From JAFARZ01 sp035651595 (lineage in GTDB: Bacteria > Actinomycetota > Actinomycetes > Streptosporangiales > Streptosporangiaceae), in assembly GCA_035651595.1 (NCBI GenBank), contig DASRFJ010000283.1:1-26965 (forward strand): a stretch of DNA of 26,965 nt, written 5' to 3'. Shown here in pieces: positions 8,012-14,885 of the stretch (position 1 is the first letter of the stretch; every line of letters starts with the position of its first letter). A program made the translations under genes and the position numbers. The notes beneath the pieces were generated by a model that saw only the letters and a list, made by a program, of their open reading frames with translations, was not told the origin of the DNA and searched no databases.

Positions 8012-8335
8012 ATGGACGACGAGGCAGCGCCGCAGGCTGCCGGTATCAGGGACCTGGTGGACTGGGAGGCACTGGCCGCGCTTCTGCAGCCGGTCACCCT
8101 CGATGCGGTCCGCGGAGCTTGGCCCGACTGGCACGTCGGCCAGTCCGGCGAGTGGCTGTGGGCGGTGAAGCGCGTACCGGAACCGGGGCTGCACCCGCGG
8201 TCGCTGCTCCGTGCGCTGCTCACCGCACGCACGCCGATCGGTCTGGCCGAGCAGCTCGACGCGCAGGAACGCCTGCGGGCACTCCCCGCCGACGCGTTCG
8301 TGCTGCTGGACCGGATCAGCAAGGCGGTCGCCTGA
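8012..8335 (+). CDS. Unknown 107-aa protein
   Basis: First gene of a four-gene operon. It starts at ATG 8012 with AGGAG seven bases upstream. The product is acidic and helical, with Trp-rich DWHVGQSGEWLWAVKR near the middle and GLAEQLDAQERLRALP later. No family recognised. The stop shares one base with the next ATG (TGATG at 8333-8337). Probably regulated by the divergent XRE protein. Confidence 0.75.
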   Translation: MDDEAAPQAAGIRDLVDWEALAALLQPVTLDAVRGAWPDWHVGQSGEWLWAVKRVPEPGLHPRSLLRALLTARTPIGLAEQLDAQERLRALPADAFVLLDRISKAVA

Positions 8336-8709
8336 TGAGCGCCGGCAGCGGGCAGGCGGAGACCAGTGAGGACACCGCGGCGCAGGACGCCGGGGAAGCG
8401 GCCAGGCGGCCCCTCGACGAGGCCCTGACGCTGGCCGCGGTCAGGGCGGTCTTCGATCAGTGGCGCATCATCGAGAACGACGGCATGTACCTGGCGGTGC
8501 GCGGCGGAACCGTGACGCTGGACGGGCCGCAGTCGCTGATCTTGCCGTTTATCTTCTCATCCAGCCTCGAAGGGCTAACCGAGAAGCTTTCCCTTCAGGA
8601 ATGGCTCCGCCGGATGACCCCGGAGGAACTCGAGATGGCGTGGCGGTACGGCATCGACTTGATGATGACGGCACGGGCCCAGGACGACGCGGGGGAGGAC
8701 GGGCGGTGA
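8335..8709 (+). CDS. Unknown 124-aa protein
   Basis: ATG at 8335 shares a base with the preceding stop. The product has an acidic, low-complexity N-terminus (MSAGSGQAETSEDTAAQDAG), then a globular part with LTLAAVRAVFDQWRIIENDG and LSLQEWLRRMTPEELEMAW. Not recognised. The 3' end overlaps the next GTG start by 4 bases. Small helical proteins in such operons often modulate the linked regulator, but nothing here proves it. Confidence 0.75.
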   Translation: MSAGSGQAETSEDTAAQDAGEAARRPLDEALTLAAVRAVFDQWRIIENDGMYLAVRGGTVTLDGPQSLILPFIFSSSLEGLTEKLSLQEWLRRMTPEELEMAWRYGIDLMMTARAQDDAGEDGR

Positions 8710-8939
8710 CCGGACTGCCGCCCAGGCCGCGGCCTAAGCACTCCGCCTCGTATCCCCCCCGGACACCCTTGGGGAAACTCCGCTGGTCATGGGGCAGCGC
8801 GTACGAGATCGAGAAGGGACGTGCCCGCCGGCGTGACGGGCTCGGCAGCTGGCTGGAAGCCGGCACCCTGGACGAGCTTGACACCATGATCCAGGCGGAC
8901 TACGCGGCGCAGCCCGTACCGAGGGACGTGGCACCGTGA
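8706..8939 (+). CDS. Unknown 77-aa basic protein
   Basis: Starts with GTG at 8706, overlapping the previous stop (GTGA). The product is basic and Pro-rich at the start (VTGLPPRPRPKHSASYPP), with WSWGSAYEIEKGRARRRDG in the middle and LDELDTMIQADYAAQ near the end. Not recognised. Length and position suggest an accessory protein of the operon. Ends overlapping the next start by 4 bases. Confidence 0.65.
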   Translation: MTGLPPRPRPKHSASYPPRTPLGKLRWSWGSAYEIEKGRARRRDGLGSWLEAGTLDELDTMIQADYAAQPVPRDVAP

Positions 8940-9154
8940 TCGCGCGGGAACGGGACCCCGCCACCGCCGGCCACCCTGCTGTTCCCGTCGAGGACAGCTG
9001 GTACGAGGAGAAGACGACGCTGCCGGCGAACCTGAAAGCTGTGAGCGGCTACCCGGTGATCGCGGTGTGCAGCCGCTGTCACCAGCGGATCAGGCGGCCG
9101 GAGCGAGAACAGGGATGGCAGCACGTCCCTGTTGAGGCCCCCGGGGATCCGTGA
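8936..9154 (+). CDS. Small 72-aa protein with CxxC motif
   Basis: GTG at 8936 overlaps the preceding stop. The product has a single Cys-x-x-Cys-His group (CSRCHQRIRRPE), and VPVEDSWYEEKTTLPANLKAVSGYPVIAV before it. It may bind zinc with a partner. It is the last gene of the operon: a 14-bp hairpin begins two bases after its stop. Confidence 0.65.
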   Translation: MIARERDPATAGHPAVPVEDSWYEEKTTLPANLKAVSGYPVIAVCSRCHQRIRRPEREQGWQHVPVEAPGDP

Positions 9155-9156
9155 GC

Positions 9157-9187
9157 CTTCCCGCACGGCCGGGGGCCGTGCGGGAAG
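9157..9187. terminator. 14-bp stem, 3-base loop terminator
   Basis: CTTCCCGCACGGCC (9157-9170) is perfectly complementary to 9174-9187 with loop GGG. It directly follows the stop of the four-gene operon and is a strong factor-independent terminator by stem strength. A T-run is absent. Confidence 0.75.
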
Positions 9188-9383
9188 CAGGACCGCCGCC
9201 GGTCCCTCCCCGTTCCCCCGTACGGGGCGGCGGCGAAGGGCCGGGGCGCGCGCAGGCCACCATCCCGCGCGTCCCGGCCGCCAGACCCGAGACGAGACCC
9301 AGGGACGGGGCCGCCGAAACCCGCCCCCGCCCCCGGTCCCGTCCCGGCCACTCACACCCGAGAAGGAAAGTAGCGTAGACGCC

Positions 9384-10247
9384 GTGGCGGTCCCACCTGT
9401 CCCCTTGCTCGACGCCGGGCGCATCGCCCGGCTGCGGGACGTCCTGGCGGGCGGCCATATGGGTCTTGCGCCTGACCGGCAGCTTGCCAGGTCGATCCTC
9501 GAGCGCTGGCCCGGCACCGCCAGCCTGGTCAAGTCAGCGAACGACTTCAACAGCCGCACAGCCGTATGGGCTGTCTCCGGCGGCACCCCGGAGTGGCCTG
9601 TTCCGCCCGCGGAGGGGGTGATCTTCGCCGCCAGCGGCTACCCGGTAGGCGTCAAGACCGACCGCGAGTCCTTCCGTGCGCTTCCCGGCGGCGGCTTCCA
9701 CCCCGGGGCAGCAGAGCAGGCGCCCCGCGCGCTGTTCGTGTACGCAGACGCCGACCCGGGCGCGGTCCTGATGTCCAAGGTGCTGCTCAGCGAGCCGGAG
9801 CCCTTGCGGGTGTCCGCCTGCCAGGTACCCGCGAGCGACCCCGCCGCACTGCTGTCCACCCCGGCAGCCCGGGTGCTCCTGGACCGCGGGCCCGTCATGG
9901 TCCAGCTCCAGCTCTGCGCCATGTGGTGGCCGCCGGAGCTGGCTGCGTGGGCGGTCGCGGAGTACGGGCGGCTGCTGCCGCCCGGGTCGACGGTCGCGCT
10001 GTCGCTGATCGTTCCCGGCGGCGCGAGCGACTCACACGAGTTCCTGGCCGCCTTCGGCGGTGCCGGCGGCATCGTGTACCCGCACACCGAGGCGGACATT
10101 GCCGGGTGGATCACCGCGGCGGACCTGGACCTGGTGCCGCCGGGGGTCACCGACGTCCGGGGCCGGGAGCTCGGCTGGGCGGCAGCGAAGTTCGGCCGGC
10201 AGCAGACCACCGCCCGGACGGTCGGAGCGGTCGCCGTGGTCCGGTGA
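9384..10247 (+). CDS. SAM methyltransferase-like protein, apparently degenerate
   Basis: The 287-aa product follows the plan of the actinobacterial S-adenosyl methyltransferase family PF04672: an N-terminal RIARLRDVLAGGHMGLAPDR (family: R-x-Y-D-x-x-LGG-K-x-x-x-x-x-D), ALFVYADADPGAVLMSK (family: YVDNDPxVL), and a late LLPPGSTVALSLI (family: LxPGSYLxxSH). Where the family has a glycine-rich FLDIGTGxPT loop, this protein has VIFAASGYPVGVK, so SAM binding may be lost or altered. The GTG at 9384 is preceded by TAGCGT seven bases upstream, consistent with leaderless transcription. The 229 bases before it are Pro/Arg/Gly-coding noise plus the terminator. Role unknown. Confidence 0.65.
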   Translation: MAVPPVPLLDAGRIARLRDVLAGGHMGLAPDRQLARSILERWPGTASLVKSANDFNSRTAVWAVSGGTPEWPVPPAEGVIFAASGYPVGVKTDRESFRALPGGGFHPGAAEQAPRALFVYADADPGAVLMSKVLLSEPEPLRVSACQVPASDPAALLSTPAARVLLDRGPVMVQLQLCAMWWPPELAAWAVAEYGRLLPPGSTVALSLIVPGGASDSHEFLAAFGGAGGIVYPHTEADIAGWITAADLDLVPPGVTDVRGRELGWAAAKFGRQQTTARTVGAVAVVR

Positions 10248-10724
10248 TGTGCGCCGGGACGGCGACAACCCTGGCCGGCTGGGGTGTCCAAGCACCGTGT
10301 CCGACTGGATCTGCAACCGCAGGTGACGGCACTCCGCGCGCGCCCAGTTGTACACCCCGCCTTGGACAGCGGAGGCACTCGCGCGAGTCCCCAAATCAGT
10401 CGGCGGCCGACTGAAACATGCCGCCACACCGACAGGTCTACCGCCCGGTAATTGCGCAGGCGCCTGCGCAATCTGCATGAGCTGGCTCACGGATTTTCGA
10501 GGGTATCGCGCACAGATGTGCGCCTCCGGAACCGGCAGCCCCCGGAACATTCAGCCCCGGGTACTCCCGCCGGAACGGCGAATGTTCCAGCCGAACGTTC
10601 CGGGTGCCTGGACTCCGGCGGGGGCGTCCTCGTCTAGGCGAGCCGGCACGGTGGCGGGCCAGGAGCGCGACCGCTGTCTGCGCTGCGGCGAGGGGGATAA
10701 CGTCCTTCTCGCCCGGCGTACGGG
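10248..10724. other. Gene-free, palindrome-dense locus (candidate origin or cis-acting site)
   Basis: This 477-base gap lies between convergent genes and has no convincing frame. It holds an 8-bp stem with a 3-base loop (10396-10414), a perfect 22-bp palindrome (10451-10472, half-site ATTGCGCAGGC), a 16-base dyad GCGCACA-GA-TGTGCGC (10508-10523), and a cluster of GGAAC/GTTCC half-sites (10544-10602), including GGAACATTC facing GAATGTTCC. GATGTGCGCC, the integrase arm-type motif seen at 25854, also occurs at 10246 and 10515. Such density suggests an origin, transfer locus or multi-operator site. Confidence 0.5.
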
Positions 10725-11813
10725 TCACCGTCTCCCTATCGACTTCGCCACCCGGCCGGCCGTCCGCAGGTCCGCGAGGGGGATGATGCCGGCGGCGGGC
10801 GCGATGCCGACCTGGCGGCCGGCGGAGTTGCACACCGCGGTGTAGGCCAGCGCCGCGGCGCCCTTGAGGACGTGACCGGGCCGGGCCGGGCGGATGTCCT
10901 GCTGCTGGACGGCACCGCGCAGGCGGCCCGCGGAGTCGTACAAGCAGCGCCACTGGGGGCCGAGGGACTTGATGATGGTGCGCGCCTCGACGTCGCCCGG
11001 GCGCGCGGCCTGCGGCCCCTCGCCGGGCAGCGCAGCGGCGGGCCCGGTGCGCCTCGGCATGCCCAGGCCGGTGGTACCCCCGGCCATCACCGGGCCGCGC
11101 CTCGCCTGGCTGGCAGGAGACTCGACTCCCGTACCCCAGCCGGTGTCGTCGTCATCGCCGAGCACCCGGCGCAAGGGGCCGTCGTCGTAAACGCCGGGGC
11201 GCGGCTCAGCGGTCTTGCGGATCTTGCCGCGGGTGGTCTCGTACCGGTGCCCTCGCTGGTCCCACACCGACAGCCGCTGAGCCTTGGCGACAGGTTCGCC
11301 TGCCTGGGCGGCCGGAGCACTGGGAGTGGCCTGCTTGCCCGTGACCGGGGTGATGTCGGACGGGTCGGCGATGCCGATCATCGTGCCGTCCTGGTCGAAC
11401 ACGGCGACCGGCTGCTCGGCCTCGTCCTCGGCCTTGGCCTTGCGGACCCGCTGGGCGCGGGTCGGCGCGATCGGGTGCTTCTCCTCGATCAGCTGCTCGG
11501 CATCCCGGCGGATAGCGGCGGCCTGCGCCGGCGGGGCTGCCGCGGCCTTCGCGATCAGCGCCTGGTGCTGCCTGGTGGTGACGGCGCGCGGCTGGGCCCT
11601 GAGGATCGCCTGCGACCTGAGCTTCGCGGCCTTCCGCAGGTCGGCGCTGACCGCCGGGTCGGATGCCTGAGCGCCGAGGCGGGCTGCCTCGATGAGCCGG
11701 TCGTTGAGCTCGTCGGCGCTGATTGCCTTGCGAACGGCGTCGGGGATCAAGTTTGTGTACAGCAGTGCGAGGTGCGCGGCCGGGTCGGGCCTGCGGTTCG
11801 GCGGAGCGGGCAT
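10725..11813 (-). CDS. Unknown 362-aa protein with repeated strand-turn motifs
   Basis: The product has a helical N-terminal third (to about residue 130, rich in Ala/Arg), then several related units of the form [VL]-aromatic-[DN]-x-x-G: VFDQDGTMIG (138-147), VWDQRGHRYE (183-192), VYDDGPLRRV (208-217), LYDSAGRLRG (291-300) and VCNSAGRQVG (327-336). Two are followed by DI-x-P and one by II-P. I have seen the VFD..G...G motif in actinophage proteins, but cannot name a function. Start ATG overlaps the upstream stop (TAATG). It is the last gene of the seven-gene minus-strand run. Confidence 0.75.
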   Translation of the reverse strand: MPAPPNRRPDPAAHLALLYTNLIPDAVRKAISADELNDRLIEAARLGAQASDPAVSADLRKAAKLRSQAILRAQPRAVTTRQHQALIAKAAAAPPAQAAAIRRDAEQLIEEKHPIAPTRAQRVRKAKAEDEAEQPVAVFDQDGTMIGIADPSDITPVTGKQATPSAPAAQAGEPVAKAQRLSVWDQRGHRYETTRGKIRKTAEPRPGVYDDGPLRRVLGDDDDTGWGTGVESPASQARRGPVMAGGTTGLGMPRRTGPAAALPGEGPQAARPGDVEARTIIKSLGPQWRCLYDSAGRLRGAVQQQDIRPARPGHVLKGAAALAYTAVCNSAGRQVGIAPAAGIIPLADLRTAGRVAKSIGRR

Positions 11814-12289
11814 TATGCCGCCTTCGGGTCGGTCTCCTTCCGGCGTCTCCGCTCCAGGTACGAGGCCACGCTGTCGGCGTAGATCTTCATCGGCCTCTCG
11901 CTGGACTGCACCTCAAGGACTTCGTGCCTGACCAGCCGCCTGACGTAGCTCTCGCTCGACCTCAATTGCGCTGCTGCCTGCTTAACCGAGACCGTTCTTG
12001 CCGGCTGGCCCGACATTCCCGCACCCTGCAAGCGCCGCGGGTTCCGCGGTTCCGCGCCGTTCACCTGACCTGCGCGGATGCGGGAGCGTGTGGTTCCGCT
12101 GGTTCCGCCGGTCAGCTTGTCGATCTCGATTGCCACCTCGAGCAGGTCATGGGGCGGCGCGGCGTTGCGGACGGTCCACCCGCGGTAGATCGCCTCGTTG
12201 AGGTGCCTGCCGAACACCCCGAGCGCGGCGCCGGTGAGGACCAGCGCCGGGCCGGAGTGCACCACGGCGAGGCCTGCAACCTTGTCCAA
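11813..12289 (-). CDS. Helix-turn-helix DNA-binding protein
   Basis: The 158-aa product carries a MerR/excisionase-like HTH at its C-terminal end (SVKQAAAQLRSSESYVRRLV, then EVLEVQ....MKIYADSVASYLERRRRKE). The N-terminal part is of unknown fold. The TTG at 12289 is used because AGGAGG lies upstream at 12302-12307 (minus strand), though the spacing is long; a start nearer the HTH is possible. It is followed at once by the 362-aa gene (TAATG overlap). Likely a local regulator or recombination factor. Confidence 0.65.
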   Translation of the reverse strand: MDKVAGLAVVHSGPALVLTGAALGVFGRHLNEAIYRGWTVRNAAPPHDLLEVAIEIDKLTGGTSGTTRSRIRAGQVNGAEPRNPRRLQGAGMSGQPARTVSVKQAAAQLRSSESYVRRLVRHEVLEVQSSERPMKIYADSVASYLERRRRKETDPKAA

Positions 12290-12295
12290 GCGCTG

Positions 12296-13129
12296 CTAGT
12301 TCCTCCTGATGACCGTCTGCAGGCCCGCCTGGTTAACCGAGACGGACTGCCGTGACCTCTTCTGCGCAGCGGCTTCTTCGGCGATTCGTTCCCGTTGCGC
12401 GTCGATGGTCAGGCGGAATTCCTCGCGTTCCCGGTCGCGCACAGCTTCGGGCCGGTCAGGGAACGCCTGGTTCAGTGCGTCGCGGACCGACCTGCTGTCG
12501 GCGACCCGGCGTGCCTCCGCAAGCAGCTTCTGCGGCCAGATCGGGGACATCTCCCCGTCGCCGATCGCGTCGAGCCGGGCCAGCAGCGGGGCGCGCTGCG
12601 CTCTGAGAGTGCCGGCGAGGTCGCCGATGCTGCCGATCCGGTTGCGCAGGGAGGTCATGCGCTCGAGGTCTGCTTCCTCGCGGGCGGCGGTGAGTTCTGT
12701 CTCCGCCGCCCGCCGCTCGGTGTCCAGCTCTGCCAGGCGGCTGGCGAGCCCCGCCGCCTTCGCGGCTAGTTCGTCCCGTTCGTCCTCCAGGGCGCGCACG
12801 GCCGCCTGCTGCGCCTCGGCCTTCACGGCGAGGGCGGCGGCACTGCCGAGCTGCCGGGCGCGCTCCGCGAGGGCGGCTGCTTCCCGCCTTGCGAGGGCCG
12901 CTGCCTCAGCAAGTGGGCGCGCGGCGGCCTCGGCCTCGCCGACGATGCGCTCGGCGTGTGCCCGCGCGGCCGCCAGGAGCTCCTCGGCCTCGATCTGGTC
13001 CCGCTCGGCGTCCTCCTGCCTGCCCTCTGCGGCCCGGCGGTGAGCTTCTGCCGCCGCGGTGATGTCGTCCGCGGTGACCGCGCCGGTCAGCGGGGCAACG
13101 GGATCGGCCTCTGTGGTGGTGACGGTCAT
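12296..13129 (-). CDS. Coiled-coil protein, 277 aa
   Basis: Residues about 20-170 are an almost unbroken Ala/Glu/Arg helix with heptad spacing (AEAHRRAAEGRQEDAERDQIE and onward), predicting a long parallel coiled coil. The C-terminal third is basic (REREEFRLTIDAQRERIAEE). There is no signal peptide or membrane segment. ATG at 13129 overlaps the stop of the 23-codon frame upstream (ATGA). Coiled-coil proteins in phage tail regions can be scaffolds or chaperones; that is inference from its neighbours. Confidence 0.75.
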   Translation of the reverse strand: MTVTTTEADPVAPLTGAVTADDITAAAEAHRRAAEGRQEDAERDQIEAEELLAAARAHAERIVGEAEAAARPLAEAAALARREAAALAERARQLGSAAALAVKAEAQQAAVRALEDERDELAAKAAGLASRLAELDTERRAAETELTAAREEADLERMTSLRNRIGSIGDLAGTLRAQRAPLLARLDAIGDGEMSPIWPQKLLAEARRVADSRSVRDALNQAFPDRPEAVRDREREEFRLTIDAQRERIAEEAAAQKRSRQSVSVNQAGLQTVIRRN

Positions 13130-13197
13130 GCGGGAGTGCCCTTCTGTGCTGTCTGTCCTGCGGTCATCGCCGTGACGCCCGGCGCGGTGATCATCAT
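13126..13197 (-). CDS. 23-codon frame, remnant of an HTH gene 3' end
   Basis: ATG at 13197 overlaps the stop before it, and its own stop overlaps the coiled-coil start, so it bridges two genes. Its product begins MMITAPGVTAMTAG, close to the C-terminus of the HTH gene at 14453 (LIMITASSVTAMIAG). The DNA match is 42 of 46 bases (13155-13200 against 14473-14518). It is therefore likely a leftover of a duplicated HTH gene and not an independent peptide, though it may aid translational coupling. Confidence 0.4.
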   Translation of the reverse strand: MMITAPGVTAMTAGQTAQKGTPA

Positions 13198-13200
13198 GAG
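13155..13200 (+). repeat. 46-bp direct repeat, copy flanking tail gene (right on minus strand)
   Basis: 42 of 46 bases match 14473-14518. Together the two copies bracket the tail gene and the 40-codon gene. This copy is the 3' end of a lost HTH gene. Confidence 0.8.
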
Positions 13201-13316
13201 CCTGGAGCCGGCTGCGCCCGGTAGCTGAACGGATTCGTGACCCAGGTGGTGAAGTCCGCGACGACCGGGCGCCACCCGGCCGGAATCCCAGGGACAGCGG
13301 GAACGGGCTGCAGCAC
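13194..13316 (-). CDS. Short phage tail-type protein (40 aa)
   Basis: GTG at 13316 directly follows the tail gene's TAA. The 40-residue product includes VPGIPAGWRPVVADFTTWV, matching the N-terminal part of small actinophage proteins that sit beside minor tail genes (typical pattern: GWRPVxxDFxxWVxxPF). Those relatives are normally longer, so this is probably a truncated version, perhaps cut at the repeat junction that follows it. Its stop overlaps the next ATG. Confidence 0.5.
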   Translation of the reverse strand: MLQPVPAVPGIPAGWRPVVADFTTWVTNPFSYRAQPAPGS

Positions 13317-14456
13317 TTAAATCCCCTCCCAGACCACGATTAGCCGTGTCTGGTTAGCGGCGGCCGTATGGTAGGCGATCGACCCGCCGGAGGCCTGCGC
13401 GGCGATCAGCTGCACCGTGTCGCCCGCATTCAGCCGGATTCGCTTCGTGATGCCCGCCCCGCCCGCGAGGCTGCTGCCCGCGAAACGGACGATGCCGCCC
13501 CAGTACTGGGTGCTGCCGTTCACGAGCACCCCGCAGGCGTACCAGGTGGTCGTGCTCGAACTGGCGAGGTTGACCTGCCCGGCGACCAGATAACGGCCGC
13601 TCACCGGTGCGGTGTACTTCGCGTTCGCGCCCGTGGTCATGCCGCCGTAGGTGTCCAGGTCCACCGTGGTCAGCGGGACAACCGCCGGGGACGCGAGGGT
13701 GGTGTTCGCCAGGGTGCTCGATCCGGCGGTGTAGTGCGCCTTCGCGGCCGGCGGGTAGGTCAGGAAGCGGACCGCGTCGCGGAGGTTCGCGTTGAGCCAC
13801 GCGCTCGTGATCGGCGACGGCGCGGGAGTCAGCGGCGGCACCGGAAGCGGCCGCGTGCCGCTTGTCGCGCAGATCCAGCGGATACTCGCGGTCGGCAGGT
13901 TCTGCCCGGAGGTGTTCAGTGCCACGCCGCCGCCGGCGCCGGAGCTGGCCCACGGTGCTATGAAGTCCCCGCCCCCGTTCGGGACAGACAGGACCGTCAT
14001 CTCGATCAGGTCGACGGCACGGGCTGTCGTCCCGGCACCAGACCCGTTGGCTGCCGCAGCCCCGTAAAAGGGTCCGTAGCTGCTGCCGCCGTTGATGTTC
14101 CCGGTCCACCCGGCCAGGAACGCCGCCGCGGTGCCGCTCGAGTAGATGAACGGCATACGGGCATCGCACAGGTACCAGCCGGCCAGCTGCCCCCAGTAGT
14201 CTGCCTGCAGCCCGAAGAACGCAGGGCTGACGTCGGCCAGGTGACCGCCCCACGTGTCGGCGAGCGTGGTGTCCATCGGGACGACGCCGCCGCCGCCGGG
14301 CGGGGAGAACCCGGTGCTGCACTGCAGGACGGCCATCGGCCTTCGCAGCAGCAGCGCCGCCGCGTCCGACAGGTCGGCACGCAGCCTCGGCACGAGCACG
14401 TAATCGCCCGGCGACCAGGTCCGCGGGTTAGGGAGGCTGATCTGCGAGGTCGTCAC
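13317..14456 (-). CDS. Phage minor tail-type protein with C1q/TNF-like C-terminus
   Basis: The 379-aa product begins with WSPGDYVLVPRLRADLSDAA, a Gly/Ser-rich middle, then WLNANLRDAVRFLTYPPAAK followed by a beta-rich domain (about residues 240-379). Features include YTAPVSGRYLVAGQVNL, YACGVLVNGS, ITKRIRLNAGDTVQLIAAQ and a final LIVVWEGI. This layout is typical of actinophage minor tail or receptor-binding proteins ending in a C1q/TNF-like jelly roll. The GTG at 14456 overlaps the HTH gene's stop. No capsid, portal or tape-measure gene is present, so it is isolated phage cargo. Confidence 0.75.
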   Translation of the reverse strand: MTTSQISLPNPRTWSPGDYVLVPRLRADLSDAAALLLRRPMAVLQCSTGFSPPGGGGVVPMDTTLADTWGGHLADVSPAFFGLQADYWGQLAGWYLCDARMPFIYSSGTAAAFLAGWTGNINGGSSYGPFYGAAAANGSGAGTTARAVDLIEMTVLSVPNGGGDFIAPWASSGAGGGVALNTSGQNLPTASIRWICATSGTRPLPVPPLTPAPSPITSAWLNANLRDAVRFLTYPPAAKAHYTAGSSTLANTTLASPAVVPLTTVDLDTYGGMTTGANAKYTAPVSGRYLVAGQVNLASSSTTTWYACGVLVNGSTQYWGGIVRFAGSSLAGGAGITKRIRLNAGDTVQLIAAQASGGSIAYHTAAANQTRLIVVWEGI

Positions 14457-14644
14457 GCGGCGGCGTCCTTCCGTCCTGCGATCATCGCCGTGACGCTCGA
14501 CGCGGTGATCATTATGAGTTTCGGCCCGATCCGCCGTTCCTCGATCAGCCCGGCCTTGCCGTACCGCTCGACCGTGCGGCGGGATACGTGCAGCAGCGCG
14601 GCGGCCTCACCGCGGTTGAGCAGGACAACAGGGGTGTCTGCCAA
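14453..14644 (-). CDS. Small MerR/excisionase-like HTH protein
   Basis: The 63-aa product has VLLNRGEAAALLHVSRRTVERY, a winged helix-turn-helix of the excisionase type, then GLIEERRIGPKLIMI. The TTG at 14644 was chosen because AAAGGAGG lies just upstream at ideal spacing; the longer frame from 14686 has no ribosome site. It leads the minus-strand operon and ends overlapping the tail gene. It may regulate that operon, or act as a directionality factor for the divergent serine recombinase. Confidence 0.75.
   Translation of the reverse strand: MADTPVVLLNRGEAAALLHVSRRTVERYGKAGLIEERRIGPKLIMITASSVTAMIAGRKDAAA
14473..14518 (+). repeat. 46-bp direct repeat, copy inside the HTH gene
   Basis: Matches 13155-13200 at 42 of 46 bases and encodes the C-terminal LIMITASSVTAMIAG of the intact HTH protein. 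Confidence 0.8.
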
Positions 14645-14686
14645 CGGGCCTCCTTTGCGGTGAAATGCGGTGCTTCCGGGGATCAA

Positions 14687-14885
14687 GTTACGGTCTGTGG
14701 CGCTGTGTCGCAGTGCGACGCGCGGCGTGTCCCGCGAGGGTTCGGGAAGGTCGGCGCGGTGTGTCGTGATACGGCGCGGTGTGTCTTAAACGAACGTCTG
14801 CGCCACACTTCCGGCCGGCGTTCGGCATCCGGTGAAAGCCCTGTTCGCGTTGTGTAGTAACCGTGTGCATGAAACAATGTGCAGT
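14687..14885 (+). promoter_or_regulatory. Repeat-rich region before serine recombinase (candidate res/operator)
   Basis: GTGTC occurs at 14705, 14727, 14761 and 14781. Two units, CGGCGCGGTGTGTC at 14752-14765 and 14772-14785, repeat exactly with a 20-base period. A dyad, TGTCGCA-G-TGCGAC, lies at 14706-14719. Serine resolvases bind such subsites just upstream of their own gene to recombine and self-repress. The site lies between divergent genes, so it may control both. Confidence 0.5.

Noticed and set aside
9151..9378. Open frame after the four-gene operon, GTG overlapping the stop
   Set aside because: It runs through the 14-bp terminator hairpin and codes for Pro/Arg/Gly noise; no family motif.
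10348..10845. 165-codon plus-strand frame in the 10.3-10.8 kb region
   Set aside because: It crosses several palindromes and overlaps the end of the 362-aa gene; no coding signal or ribosome site.
13368..14663. 431-codon plus-strand frame opposite the tail gene
   Set aside because: Arg/Gly-rich mirror frame; no motifs and it runs through the HTH gene.
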